Assembly: GCA_963535465.1 (NCBI GenBank)
Contig: CAUSWF010000003.1
Span: 1-64,000, forward strand
Direction: 5' to 3'
From: CAUSWF01 sp963535465
Lineage (GTDB): Bacteria; Bacillota_I; Bacilli_A; RF39; UBA660
DNA length: 64,000 nt
Part shown: one piece after another, positions 1-8,813 of the stretch
Numbering within the stretch: position 1 is the first letter of the stretch
How the letters are laid out: each line of letters opens with the position of its first letter
Notes under the pieces: model-generated
Told to the model about the DNA's origin: nothing
What the model saw: the letters and a program-made list of their open reading frames with translations, nothing else
Database searches by the model: none
Position numbers and translations under genes: made by a program

Positions 1-32
1 AATTCAATAATACTATATCCTCTTCTATTCAT
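1..32 (-). CDS. Prepilin-type protein, N-terminal fragment (cut by window edge)
   Basis: An ATG at 32-30 follows a good ribosome binding site (AGGGTGAT, 43-36) and a -10 box TATAAT (55-50). Only ten full codons are in the window: M N R R G Y S I I E. The basic residues, Gly, then an aromatic, Ser, Ile, Ile, Glu match the class III signal of type IV pilins and competence pseudopilins, where prepilin peptidase cuts after Gly and Glu is +5. The gene continues past position 1. Fragment length makes the family call tentative, but the translation start itself is well supported. Confidence 0.5.
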   Translation of the reverse strand, partial: MNRRGYSIIE

Positions 33-70
33 ATAATCACCCTAATTATATTATACTACTATAAATAATA

Positions 71-95
71 AAAAAAAGACTTACGTCTATTTTTT
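71..95 (-). terminator. Terminator of engB
   Basis: On the minus strand a stem AGAC/GTCT with a GTAA loop, extended by A-T pairs, is followed by a run of T. It overlaps the engB stop codon. Confidence 0.7.
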
Positions 96-674
96 AATCA
101 CTTCATCTATTTTATTTAGCACATCTTTTACACCTAACTTAGTTGTTGATGAAAAAACAATTAAATCATCTCCGATTACTAAATCTAATTTTTTCAAAAC
201 ATCTTTCATATTAGCTTCTTTCTTAGAACCTCCTACTTTATCTGCTTTAGTAGCTATAACAGTAACTGGAATATTATAATATTTTAAAAAGTTATACATT
301 AAAACATCATCTTCCATAGGAGTATGTCTAAAATCAACTAGCATAAATACTCTTTTTAAATTTTCTCTAGACTTAAGATATTCTTCTATCATCATTCCAA
401 ATTTATTTTGTGTTTTTTTATCAGTCGCAGCATAACCATATCCAGGTACATCTACTATATAAAATTGATTATTTACATTATAAAAATTAAGTGTCTGAGT
501 TTTACCAGGTTTTGATGAAGTATGTGCAATATTACGTCTTCCAGTAACTGAATTTATAAAACTACTTTTACCAACATTACTTCTACCAACTAATAAAAAT
601 TCAGGTCTATCACCTTCAGGATATTGACTAATTCTAGTAGCTAAAATATCTAAATTAACATCTTTTATTAACAT
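87..674 (-). CDS. engB: Ribosome-biogenesis GTPase EngB/YsxC
   Basis: TrmE-Era-EngA-EngB-Septin family GTPase needed for late assembly of the 50S subunit. The G1 P-loop GRSNVGKSS lies near residues 30-38, the G3 motif DVPGYGYA near 75-82 and the G4 motif TKAD near 142-145. The length (195 aa) is normal. The start follows GGAGGAAG, and the ATG overlaps the end of nrnA by seven bases, so the two are translationally coupled. In Bacillus engB usually sits next to lonA; here it shares a unit with nrnA. Confidence 0.97.
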   Translation of the reverse strand: MLIKDVNLDILATRISQYPEGDRPEFLLVGRSNVGKSSFINSVTGRRNIAHTSSKPGKTQTLNFYNVNNQFYIVDVPGYGYAATDKKTQNKFGMMIEEYLKSRENLKRVFMLVDFRHTPMEDDVLMYNFLKYYNIPVTVIATKADKVGGSKKEANMKDVLKKLDLVIGDDLIVFSSTTKLGVKDVLNKIDEVIKK

Positions 675-1612
675 ACTTCTTCCTCCAATAATTTATCTAA
701 ATCCATAAGTAGTCTCATGGCATCATCCATATCACTAAGTCTAGCTCCTGATGCAAACTTATGTCCTCCACCATTATATTTTTCACAAGTTTTATTTATT
801 TCTACTCCTCTACTTCTAATACTCATTCTAAGTAATCCATTCTGAATATCCTCAGTAACAGTAGCCCATATTTTAAATTCATTTATAAAATTAAAATTAT
901 TTATCATATTTCCTGGTGCAGCACTATCACAACCAAATTCGTCTAATAAATCTCTAGTAATAATAATATAAGCAAGTCCATTAGGAGTAACCTTCATATT
1001 TAAAGCAATATAACCTTCTAATCTTACTTCATTAAGTGGCCTATTATAAAGTCTATCATATAAAGATTCTATATCTAAATCATATTCTCTAATATACTTA
1101 CTAACTAATTCAAAAGTCTTATAAGTACTACTATTAAATAAAAATCTATTAGAATCACTAACTAAACCCATATATAAATATGAAGCTATTTCTTTATTAC
1201 ATTTTAATTTAGTATCTTCAATAATCTTCATTATAATCTCACAAGCACTAGAAGCTTTATCATCAATATACTCCATATCAGCATAGTCATCTAATTTAGG
1301 ATGATGATCTATCTTAATAGTATATAAAAAATCTTTTGGATTAGCCCCATCTATTCTTTTAATATCAGGAGTATCAGTAACTATAAGTAAAGTTTTACTT
1401 TTATCTAAATTTACTTTTCTATCAGGTACACCTATCTTAATAAACTTACTTGCTCCACTTCCAATAGCATAAATATTTTTATCTGGATATGTTAATCTTA
1501 AAGAATCTCTTAAAGCAAGTGAACTACATAAAGCATCTGGATCTACTCCTACATGTCTTGTAATTACTATATTTTCTACTTCTTCTATTTTTTTAATTAT
1601 CTTATCAAACAT
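668..1612 (-). CDS. nrnA: DHH/DHHA1 phosphoesterase, NrnA-like oligoribonuclease/pAp phosphatase
   Basis: Predicted cytoplasmic enzyme that degrades nanoRNAs and dephosphorylates 3'-phosphoadenosine 5'-phosphate. The N-terminal DHH domain shows the metal-binding HVGVDPDA motif (about residues 20-27), an Asp in VTDTPD and the DHH triad in KIDHHPK (about 101-107). The C-terminal DHHA1 domain carries GGGHKFASGA (about 281-290). Length (314 aa) fits NrnA. The start follows AAAGGGA. Linear dinucleotide (pApA) hydrolysis is a known activity of the family, of possible relevance to the cdaA gene at 26-27 kb. Confidence 0.9.
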   Translation of the reverse strand: MFDKIIKKIEEVENIVITRHVGVDPDALCSSLALRDSLRLTYPDKNIYAIGSGASKFIKIGVPDRKVNLDKSKTLLIVTDTPDIKRIDGANPKDFLYTIKIDHHPKLDDYADMEYIDDKASSACEIIMKIIEDTKLKCNKEIASYLYMGLVSDSNRFLFNSSTYKTFELVSKYIREYDLDIESLYDRLYNRPLNEVRLEGYIALNMKVTPNGLAYIIITRDLLDEFGCDSAAPGNMINNFNFINEFKIWATVTEDIQNGLLRMSIRSRGVEINKTCEKYNGGGHKFASGARLSDMDDAMRLLMDLDKLLEEEVC

Positions 1613-1659
1613 AATTCCCTTTCTAAGATTAAATTAAATCTAGAAATATTATACTACAT

Positions 1660-1686
1660 AAAAAAAAGAATATCTATTGATATTCT
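1660..1686 (-). terminator. Terminator of ackA
   Basis: Eight-base stem AGAATATC/GATATTCT with an AATA loop, followed on the minus strand by eight T. The ackA stop codon lies inside the stem. Confidence 0.85.
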
Positions 1687-2878
1687 ATTTAGTTAAATTA
1701 TAAGTATCTCTAATAATCATTAATTCTTCATTAGTAGGTACAACATATACACAAACACTAGAATCACTACTAGATATAATACCTTCATTCTTATCTTTAT
1801 AACTTGCGATAGAATTATTAGCATCTTTATCTAATTTAATACCAAGTGGTAATAATTTATTAATAATATCTTCTCTTGCTTCTATACCATTTTCTCCTAC
1901 TCCAGCAGTAAATACTATAGCATCTACTTTACCTTCTAATTCAATATAATATTCAGCAATATATTTAGCTATTTTATTATTATACATTTCTAATGCTAGC
2001 TTAGCATTTTCATTTCCTTCTTTAGCAGCATTTTCAACATCTCTACTATCAGAATATCCTGATATACCAAGTAAACCACTCTTCTTATTTAAAAGATTAT
2101 TTACTTCTTCTACTCCCATACCAGATTCTTTACATACATATTCAACTATTGAAGGATCTATTGCTCCTGATCTAGTACCCATCATTAATCCATCTAATGG
2201 AGTAAGTCCCATAGTAGTATCATAACATTTACCATTCTTAACAGCACTAATACTAGCTCCACTTCCAATATGACAAATAATTAAATTACAATCTTCTTTA
2301 TTTAATTTATTTTTCATTGTCTCAGTAATATATTTATGACTAGTACCATGGAATCCATATTTTCTAACTCCATACTTTTCATACCATTCCATTGGAACTG
2401 GATACATATAATTTACCTTAGGCATAGTTTGATGGAATGCTGTATCATATACTGCAACCATAGGAACTCCTGGTAAAGCTTTTTGCATAGCTTCAATTCC
2501 TGCTAAATTACCTGGATGGTGAAGTGGTCCCAACTTAGTTAAACTCTTAATATTAGCGATAACCCCATCATCTATAATAACTGAATCTGCATATTTTTCT
2601 CCACCATGTAGTGTTCTATGACCAACAGCCTTTATTTCATTCAAATCTTCAACAGCATGATGTTTTAATAATTCTTCTATTAATACTTCTACTGCTTCAT
2701 TATGATTACGTAAAAATCTTGCTCCTTTAATTTTTTCTCCATTAATCTTAGTAGTCCAAAAACTATCTTCTAATCCTATCTTTTCAATATAACCACTAAT
2801 GATTACTTTTTCTTCTGGCATCTCAAATAATTGAAATTTTAAAGAACTACTACCAGCATTGACACATAAATATTTCAT
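1685..2878 (-). CDS. ackA: Acetate kinase
   Basis: Converts acetyl phosphate and ADP to acetate and ATP, the substrate-level phosphorylation step of acetate fermentation. The ASKHA-fold signatures are all present: N-terminal NAGSSSLKF (residues 7-15), GHRTLHGGE, AVYDTAFHQTMP, YGFHGTSH with the catalytic His, the glycine-rich HIGSGAS and GTRSGAIDPS, and C-terminal FTAGVGENG. Length (397 aa) is normal. It is a single-gene unit with its own promoter and terminator. No phosphotransacetylase gene is in the window. Confidence 0.98.
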   Translation of the reverse strand: MKYLCVNAGSSSLKFQLFEMPEEKVIISGYIEKIGLEDSFWTTKINGEKIKGARFLRNHNEAVEVLIEELLKHHAVEDLNEIKAVGHRTLHGGEKYADSVIIDDGVIANIKSLTKLGPLHHPGNLAGIEAMQKALPGVPMVAVYDTAFHQTMPKVNYMYPVPMEWYEKYGVRKYGFHGTSHKYITETMKNKLNKEDCNLIICHIGSGASISAVKNGKCYDTTMGLTPLDGLMMGTRSGAIDPSIVEYVCKESGMGVEEVNNLLNKKSGLLGISGYSDSRDVENAAKEGNENAKLALEMYNNKIAKYIAEYYIELEGKVDAIVFTAGVGENGIEAREDIINKLLPLGIKLDKDANNSIASYKDKNEGIISSSDSSVCVYVVPTNEELMIIRDTYNLTK

Positions 2879-2898
2879 ATTCTTCTCCTTTTGTTCTT

Positions 2899-2927
2899 AT
2901 TATACATAAAATAATTATTAATAACAA
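2899..2927 (-). promoter_or_regulatory. Promoter of ackA
   Basis: TTGTTA (2927-2922), 17 bases, TATAAT (2904-2899) on the minus strand. The -35 box touches the stop codon of thiI. Confidence 0.75.
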
Positions 2928-4109
2928 TTATAAAATATCTGAAAATTCTTCTTTATCACTAATATTTATAATTAATACATTTTTAACAGCTTCTTCTATT
3001 AATTCTTGATATAAAAACTTGTTTTCTTCTTCTATTGCTATATTAATCTCAGGATTAATAACAGGATGCTTTGGTACAAATACCGTACAACAATCTTCAT
3101 ATGGTAATATACTAATATCATAAGTATCAATCTTTTTACTTATATCTATTATTTCTAATTTATCTAAACAAGCCACTGGTCTAATAACAGGCATATTAGT
3201 AACAGAATTAATAACTCTCATACTAGTAAGAGTTTGAGAAGCAACCTGTCCAATAGACTCACCATTTATTATCGCATAACTCCTAGTTCTCTTACATAAA
3301 TATTCCATTATACGATACATCATTCTTCTCATTATAGTAATCTGATAATCTCCCCTACAATTTTTATATATTTCCTCTTGTATCTTAGTAAAATTAACTA
3401 CATATAATTTCATACCATTAGAATATTTTAATAACTTACGAGATAACTCTATTACCTTTTCTCTAGCCTCTAAACTTGTATGAGGTATAGCTTCAAAATA
3501 TACACCATCTAATTTTATACCTCTTTTCATAGCCAAATATCCAGCAACAGGAGAATCAATTCCACCAGATAACATAAGAAGTGATTTAGACTGAGTACCT
3601 ACAGGATAACCACCTATTCCTAAATAACTATTAGTAAATATATAAGTATTATCTTTTCTTACTTCTACATGAAATATAACATCAGGATTATGTACATCAA
3701 CTTTTATATTATTAATATTTTTAAGTATAACTCCACCCAACATATTATTAAGCTCTGGACTAGTATATAAAAAATCCTTATAACTTCTAATAGTTTCCAC
3801 TTTAAACGTATTAAAATTCAAACTATTAGCAACTTCAATAATACCATCTTTAATAGAATCTATATTCGTCTCATATACATTAGCAACTTGATATTTCCTA
3901 ATACCAAATATAGTATCAATAATACTCTTAATCTTATCAAACTCTTCTTCTCTAAATTCAATGTACATTCTAGCCATATCTTTTCTAACTATAACATCCA
4001 TATTTTTCATCTTATTTACTATATTATTATATAAAGTAGAAATAAAATAATTCTTATTGTCTTTTTTGGTAGATAATTCTCCATATTGAATAAGTATAAT
4101 TTTCTTCAT
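2928..4109 (-). CDS. thiI: tRNA 4-thiouridine synthetase ThiI
   Basis: Adenylates U8 of tRNA and inserts sulfur to give 4-thiouridine; in many bacteria it also thiocarboxylates ThiS for thiamine synthesis. The N-terminal ferredoxin-like/THUMP region spans roughly residues 1-165, and the PP-loop SGGIDSPVAGY follows near 181-191. A Cys pair in YEDCCTVF (near 340) matches the conserved region of the C-terminal half. At 393 aa it lacks the rhodanese extension of the E. coli enzyme, as in Bacillus. The usual neighbouring cysteine desulfurase (nifZ) is absent here, so sulfur must come from a desulfurase encoded elsewhere. Confidence 0.95.
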   Translation of the reverse strand: MKKIILIQYGELSTKKDNKNYFISTLYNNIVNKMKNMDVIVRKDMARMYIEFREEEFDKIKSIIDTIFGIRKYQVANVYETNIDSIKDGIIEVANSLNFNTFKVETIRSYKDFLYTSPELNNMLGGVILKNINNIKVDVHNPDVIFHVEVRKDNTYIFTNSYLGIGGYPVGTQSKSLLMLSGGIDSPVAGYLAMKRGIKLDGVYFEAIPHTSLEAREKVIELSRKLLKYSNGMKLYVVNFTKIQEEIYKNCRGDYQITIMRRMMYRIMEYLCKRTRSYAIINGESIGQVASQTLTSMRVINSVTNMPVIRPVACLDKLEIIDISKKIDTYDISILPYEDCCTVFVPKHPVINPEINIAIEEENKFLYQELIEEAVKNVLIINISDKEEFSDIL

Positions 4110-4130
4110 ATTTTCACCCGCATATATTTT

Positions 4131-4158
4131 ATCAAAATAAAAAGAGTATTTCTACTCT
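4131..4158 (-). terminator. Terminator of ezrA
   Basis: Stem AGAGTA/TACTCT with a GAAA tetraloop, followed by TTTTTATTTT on the minus strand, just before thiI. Confidence 0.8.
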
Positions 4159-4160
4159 AA

Positions 4161-5879
4161 TTATCCTCTATCATATATCTTAAGTAATTTAGTATATATA
4201 TCTTCTTCTACTATTTGTATAGTCTTGATAGCCTTATCTAAAGAATTCTTATAATTACCTTTATAAAACATTGATTCACTTTCTTGTAATCCAACATCTA
4301 TATCTGAATAAACAGATCTATATCTATTACCATATACTATAGCCATTTCAGCAAGTTCTGCAGTCTTAACCATATCATTAGTAGTATTATATAATTTTAA
4401 AACTAAATCTCTAGCAGTATCAACTCTTATATTTAAAGTCTTTATCTCAATAGGTTGTCTTCTAAGTTCCTTAACAACTTCTTCTATCGCATCATTTGCC
4501 TCATTAAGTTCTACAAAATATTTTCTAGGTACAACAGGAAGTTTATAGCATCTAATCTTTTTCTTACATTCTTTTAAGAATTCTTGTATTTCATCTAATT
4601 GTTCCCTAGCTCTTTCTTCATCATCATACATATTTCCTAAAGACTTCATAGCTTGGTCAAACTCTTCTTCCATACTTATAAGTCTCTTACTTAAATCAAC
4701 TATTTCAAAATGCAACACAGAGTAAGGCGTAGATTTAGCTTCGTTTCTAGCAATTAATTTCTTATAATCATCATTAATAACTACAAGTATCTTATTAACA
4801 TCATAAATTATTTGAATATCGTTATCATCTAAATCATACATATTCTTAATATCATCTAATTGACTATATATATCCTTAACTAGTTCATTAGTCTTATTAA
4901 GTCTATTTCTAAAATCACTTTCCATATCTTTATATATTTTTTTAGCTAATTTTTCTTTTTCAAAATCTAAAAATAACGAATCGTAATAATCTAAAATAGT
5001 TTTTAATTCAAATAATGCATTCTCTAAATTTAGAACTTTAACTCTTTGCATAATATCATTAATTATTTTATTAGTTTCTTCAATATTATAATCTATATTT
5101 AAATAATCTAGTGGATATCCTTGAGTAGTCATATCTTTACAAGTTAAAAATACTTCGTTCATTCTGTTAGGAATAATAGATGACGCCATAAGTAATACAT
5201 CTGGGCACTCAGAAACAGCAATATCAATATGATTTATCATTACTTCTAATCCTTTGACAATATGAACAACTTCTATATAATCATTTACTTCCATTACTTT
5301 TTCAAAATCTAAAAACTTAGACTCTATGTTCTCTAATTGTAAATTTATTAATTCAGCAACTTCACCATATAAATTTTTATTATCCTGAAAATTTTTATTA
5401 ACAGTTCTATATCTATTTTTTAGTTTAGTAACTATTCCTCTATATTTTTCTTCACTTAAAGTTATCTCTTTAATTTGTTCTAGTAATCTCTCTGCACTAG
5501 ATTTAATTTTATATAATTCTAACTCTGTTCTAGAAGCTATAGCTAAAAAAGTTTTATAATCTCTTTTTTCAAGTACAATATCAAGTTCTATTAATAAATC
5601 ATCTATTTTAGGTAAACGATTTTCTTTTATATTTCTATATTTATCCTGCCATTTATTATATTTTTCTTCCATCTTATCATTTTTAATAATTGGTTCAACT
5701 TTAGATAATTCAAGAGAAATAGGAGTAGAAGCTATAGTATTTTTTTCTATTTCTAATTTTTTTATTTCGTTTTTATATCTATTTAATTTTAATTTACGAA
5801 GTAAATATAAAATAACTATAACTATAACAAAAGCCACTATAAAAGCAGTCCCAATAATCAAGTATTTCTCAGACTTCAT
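4161..5879 (-). CDS. ezrA: Septation ring formation regulator EzrA
   Basis: Membrane-anchored regulator of FtsZ ring formation. One N-terminal transmembrane helix (about residues 7-27, out-in) is followed by a long cytoplasmic helical region of spectrin-like coiled coils rich in Glu, Lys, Leu and Ile up to residue 572. Length and architecture match EzrA of Bacilli (about 560-575 aa). The neighbours (thiI downstream, rpsD divergent) are the same as in Bacillus, which supports the call because the sequence itself is weakly conserved. The start follows GAGGTGAT. Confidence 0.9.
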   Translation of the reverse strand: MKSEKYLIIGTAFIVAFVIVIVILYLLRKLKLNRYKNEIKKLEIEKNTIASTPISLELSKVEPIIKNDKMEEKYNKWQDKYRNIKENRLPKIDDLLIELDIVLEKRDYKTFLAIASRTELELYKIKSSAERLLEQIKEITLSEEKYRGIVTKLKNRYRTVNKNFQDNKNLYGEVAELINLQLENIESKFLDFEKVMEVNDYIEVVHIVKGLEVMINHIDIAVSECPDVLLMASSIIPNRMNEVFLTCKDMTTQGYPLDYLNIDYNIEETNKIINDIMQRVKVLNLENALFELKTILDYYDSLFLDFEKEKLAKKIYKDMESDFRNRLNKTNELVKDIYSQLDDIKNMYDLDDNDIQIIYDVNKILVVINDDYKKLIARNEAKSTPYSVLHFEIVDLSKRLISMEEEFDQAMKSLGNMYDDEERAREQLDEIQEFLKECKKKIRCYKLPVVPRKYFVELNEANDAIEEVVKELRRQPIEIKTLNIRVDTARDLVLKLYNTTNDMVKTAELAEMAIVYGNRYRSVYSDIDVGLQESESMFYKGNYKNSLDKAIKTIQIVEEDIYTKLLKIYDRG

Positions 5880-5962
5880 ATTATCACCTCAATTATAATA
5901 ATATTCTATCATATTAATATTAACATTACTACAATAAAATTATATGAAATAATAGAGAACGA

Positions 5963-5991
5963 TTGACAAATAAAGCTATATATCATATAAT
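5963..5991 (+). promoter_or_regulatory. Promoter of rpsD, perfect SigA consensus
   Basis: TTGACA (5963-5968), exactly 17 bases, TATAAT (5986-5991). Transcription should start near 5998, leaving about 147 nt of leader before rpsD. Confidence 0.93.
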
Positions 5992-5997
5992 TAATAT

Positions 5998-6145
5998 CGC
6001 AAACTTCTTTGAAACAGCAAATTTAGAATATTTTATAAGTGTTTTTTTGAAACAAGTAGCGATTGCTGTTGTAGCGAAATAAGAACACCCTGAAATATGA
6101 CTAAATTATTTCTTTGAAATTTGTAATAAATGAAAGGAGATTTTT
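5998..6145 (+). promoter_or_regulatory. rpsD 5' leader, candidate S4 autoregulatory RNA
   Basis: The leader contains an 8-base inverted repeat, AACAGCAA (6013-6020) with TTGCTGTT (6063-6070). A second complementary pair, GTGTT (6039-6043) with AACAC (6084-6088), has one arm in the loop of the first helix and one outside it, which is a pseudoknot arrangement. S4 is known to repress its own mRNA through the leader in Bacillus and through a pseudoknot in E. coli. The SD AAAGGAG sits at 6131-6137. Function is inferred from position and pairing. Confidence 0.65.
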
Positions 6146-6748
6146 ATGGCAAGATATACTGGACCAAGTTTTAAACAAGCTCGTAGAGTTGGTTTATCAA
6201 TCTTAGAAAATGGTAAAGAACTAGCAAGACGTCCTTATGGACCAGGACAACATGGTGCTGACCGTAAAGGTAAATTATCAGATTATGGTAATCAATTAAA
6301 AGAAAAGCAAAAAGCACGTTTCATGTATGGAGTAAATGAAAGACAATTCCATAAGACATTCTTAGAAGCTGGTAAGATAGAAGGTATCCAAGGTGTTAAC
6401 TTCTTAAGATTATTAGAGTCAAGACTTGATAACTTAGCTTATCGTGCAGGTTTTGCATCTACTCGTAGAGGAGCTAGACAATTAGTTAACCACGGACACG
6501 TAACTGTTAATGGAAACAAAGTTGATATCCCATCATACAGATGTAAACCAGGAGATGTTATTTCTCTTAAAGAAGCTGATAAAAACTTAAAAGTTGTTGA
6601 AGAATCACTTGCTAAAGTAACTAAGAGAGTAGATTTCATTACTTATGATGAAAATAAGAAAGAAGCTACATTCGTTAGATTACCTGAAAGAAGTGAATTA
6701 GCTGCTGATATTGATGAAGCTGCTATCGTAGAATTCTACAATAAATAA
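6146..6748 (+). CDS. rpsD: 30S ribosomal protein S4
   Basis: Primary 16S rRNA-binding protein that nucleates 30S assembly and helps maintain decoding accuracy. The N-terminal region MARYTGPSFKQARR is typical, and the S4 RNA-binding domain follows with RLDNLAYRAGFA, ARQLVNHGHVTVNGN and IPSY. Length (200 aa) is normal. It lacks the N-terminal zinc-binding Cys cluster seen in some S4 proteins. It is a single-gene transcription unit on the plus strand, between the divergent ezrA and a terminator, as in Bacillus. Confidence 0.99.
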   Translation: MARYTGPSFKQARRVGLSILENGKELARRPYGPGQHGADRKGKLSDYGNQLKEKQKARFMYGVNERQFHKTFLEAGKIEGIQGVNFLRLLESRLDNLAYRAGFASTRRGARQLVNHGHVTVNGNKVDIPSYRCKPGDVISLKEADKNLKVVEESLAKVTKRVDFITYDENKKEATFVRLPERSELAADIDEAAIVEFYNK

Positions 6749-6749
6749 T

Positions 6750-6773
6750 AAAATCCCTCACGGGATTTTTTTT
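6750..6773 (+). terminator. Terminator of rpsD
   Basis: Stem AAAATCCC/GGGATTTT with a TCAC loop ending in eight T. The A-rich 5' side could let it act on the opposing strand too. Confidence 0.88.
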
Positions 6774-6797
6774 ATTGAAAAAATAGGATTTATCCTA

Positions 6798-7337
6798 TTA
6801 ATTATTTATAATTATTTCTTCTGTTTGACAATTTTTAATATCATAATTTAAATGATTATCATACGAATCATCTGTCAATAAATAATGCATTACCTTGAAA
6901 GGCGTATAATGACATACTACTGCAATTGATTTATCTTTATTTTTATTTATAATATCATCTAAAAATAATTTACATCTTTCGAATACATTATTTATAGTTT
7001 CTATATTATGCATACTTGTATTTAAATCTCTATCCCAAATTACTTTATTATCAAGAAGTTCATTACTATATCCTTCTACATCTCCAAAATTTCTCTCAAC
7101 TATCCTATCATCTAACACAAAACTACACTTACCAGATAAAGCCTTTAAAGCAGTCTCTTTTGTTCTAATAAGTGGTGATACATAACATATATCATAACTT
7201 ATATCCTTAAGCCTCTCACCTAATTCACTAGCTTGCCTTAATCCAGTTTCATTAAGTGGAGCATTAGTAGAACCTTGAATAATATTATATAAATTTAAAT
7301 TTGTTTGTCCATGTCTAATTAAAGTTATCTTAGTCAT
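6798..7337 (-). CDS. Histidine phosphatase family protein (phosphoglycerate mutase-like)
   Basis: Branch 1 histidine phosphatase. The catalytic RHG motif is LIRHGQTNLN (residues 6-15) with the phosphohistidine His; NAPLNETGLRQA follows, then the catalytic Glu in VERNFGDVEG (near 85-94) and the second His in VVCHYTPF (near 139-146). At 179 aa it is shorter than glycolytic dPGM and closer to cobC/YhfR-type phosphatases with varied small-molecule substrates. The substrate cannot be read from sequence. The ATG overlaps the end of tyrS by eight bases, so it is co-transcribed under the tyrosine T-box. Confidence 0.85.
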   Translation of the reverse strand: MTKITLIRHGQTNLNLYNIIQGSTNAPLNETGLRQASELGERLKDISYDICYVSPLIRTKETALKALSGKCSFVLDDRIVERNFGDVEGYSNELLDNKVIWDRDLNTSMHNIETINNVFERCKLFLDDIINKNKDKSIAVVCHYTPFKVMHYLLTDDSYDNHLNYDIKNCQTEEIIINN

Positions 7338-8565
7338 TAACTACTCCTATAAAATATTTCTTCTTTCCACGTCTTACAATTAGATATTTATTAAATAATA
7401 ATTTATCTTTAGTAACAATATATTCTAAATCGACAATCTTTTCCCCATTAATAGTTAAACTACCATTTGTAATAAATTCTCTAGCTTCTCTCTTACTTGA
7501 TAAAGTATTAGTAGAAACTAATATATCAACTAAAGTATTATCACAATCAAACTTAAATGGAGTAATATTAGAAAATGCATCATTAATTTCTTCTTCACTA
7601 AGTAAACTAACATTGCCATTAAATAAAGTTTCACTAATTCTTACAGCCTTATCATATGAATCTTTTCCATGTAAATCAGTTATTATGCATCTAGCAAGTT
7701 CCTTTTGAGCAAATCTGTCTTCAGGTTTTTCTCTGTGTTTAGTCATAATATCCATAATTTCTTCTGGAGTAATAAAAGTAAATACTTTTAAATACTCTTC
7801 TATCTTATCGTCAGTAGTATTAATTAAATATTGATATAACTCATAACTGCTTGTTTTATTCTCATCTAACCATAAAGCATTACCTTCACTCTTACCAAAT
7901 TTCTTACCAGTAGAATCAAGTATTAAAGGCATAGTAAATGCATAAGCAGGTTTACCTAATTTCTTACCAATAAGTTCTACACCAGTAGTAATATTTCCCC
8001 ATTGATCAGAACCAGCTGCTTGCATTATACAACCCTTCTCTTGATATAAATGTAAAAAATCATATCCTTGCAATAAAGTATAAGTAAATTCAGCAAAAGT
8101 AATACCAGTCTCTAATCTTCTAGCAATTATATCTTTATTAAGCATATAATTAACATTTATATATTTACCAACATCTCTTAAAAAATCTATTATAGTAATA
8201 TCTTTAATCCAATCATAATTGTTAACAATTTCAGCTTTGCCATCAAATATCTTATCTACTTGGCGTTTAATTCCAGCTATATTTTTCTCTATAACTTCTT
8301 TAGATATAATATCACGCTCAGATGTTGGCCTAGGATCACCTATCATACCAGTCGCACCACCTACAAGTAATATTGGTTTGTGCCCTGCAAGAGAAAATCT
8401 CTTCGCAGTAACTAAACTAGAATAATGTCCTAAATGTAAGCTATCTGCTGTAGGATCAGTTCCCCAATAAAATGTAGTATTACATTCATTAATAACTTTC
8501 TCAATATCTTCACCAGCTACATCTTTTACTAAACCTCTCCATTTTAATTCATCATATAATTTCAT
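7330..8565 (-). CDS. tyrS: Tyrosyl-tRNA synthetase
   Basis: Class I synthetase charging tRNA-Tyr. The HIGH motif is HLGH (near residues 45-48) in DSLHLGHYSS, the KMSKS motif is KFGKS (near 228-232), and the C-terminal S4-like RNA-binding domain (about 342-405) includes KREAREFITNGSLTINGEK. Tyr-recognition elements such as AAGSDQWGN are intact. Length (411 aa) is normal. The SD AGGAGG directly follows the T-box terminator, so read-through is needed for expression. Confidence 0.98.
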   Translation of the reverse strand: MKLYDELKWRGLVKDVAGEDIEKVINECNTTFYWGTDPTADSLHLGHYSSLVTAKRFSLAGHKPILLVGGATGMIGDPRPTSERDIISKEVIEKNIAGIKRQVDKIFDGKAEIVNNYDWIKDITIIDFLRDVGKYINVNYMLNKDIIARRLETGITFAEFTYTLLQGYDFLHLYQEKGCIMQAAGSDQWGNITTGVELIGKKLGKPAYAFTMPLILDSTGKKFGKSEGNALWLDENKTSSYELYQYLINTTDDKIEEYLKVFTFITPEEIMDIMTKHREKPEDRFAQKELARCIITDLHGKDSYDKAVRISETLFNGNVSLLSEEEINDAFSNITPFKFDCDNTLVDILVSTNTLSSKREAREFITNGSLTINGEKIVDLEYIVTKDKLLFNKYLIVRRGKKKYFIGVVND

Positions 8566-8576
8566 ATTTTCCTCCT

Positions 8577-8780
8577 AAAAAAACAACTATAATGTAAGAA
8601 CGAATCATCGCGGTACCATCTTACTTCATAGTTGTACTATACTCTCTAACTTTTAACGCAAGCATACGATTTTTTCAAAATACTGTAATTCATCAATTAT
8701 ATCATCTTGATTTTCACCAACCATCAAGTCTCTAAAACAATATTAATTAACTACTAATATATTCGTCATCAAAAATATAA
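8577..8780 (-). promoter_or_regulatory. Tyrosine T-box riboswitch leader of tyrS
   Basis: The T-box sequence TGGTACCGCG lies at 8618-8609. The variable base (T) predicts discriminator A, as in tRNA-Tyr. The Stem I region includes GGTGAAAATC-type loop sequence (about 8720-8710), and a specifier codon TAC (Tyr) is at 8687-8685. The terminator pairs AACTATGAAGTAAGA (8632-8618 region) with TCTTACATTATAGTT (8600-8586), then seven T (8583-8577). The antiterminator would form from the T-box when uncharged tRNA-Tyr binds. Specifier, discriminator and downstream gene agree. Confidence 0.93.
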
Positions 8781-8784
8781 CTAA

Positions 8785-8813
8785 ATATTATCAAATAATT
8801 ATAAACTATTCAA
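8785..8813 (-). promoter_or_regulatory. Promoter of the T-box/tyrS unit
   Basis: TTGAAT (8813-8808), 17 bases, TAATAT (8790-8785) on the minus strand, immediately after the ytxH stop codon. Confidence 0.65.
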
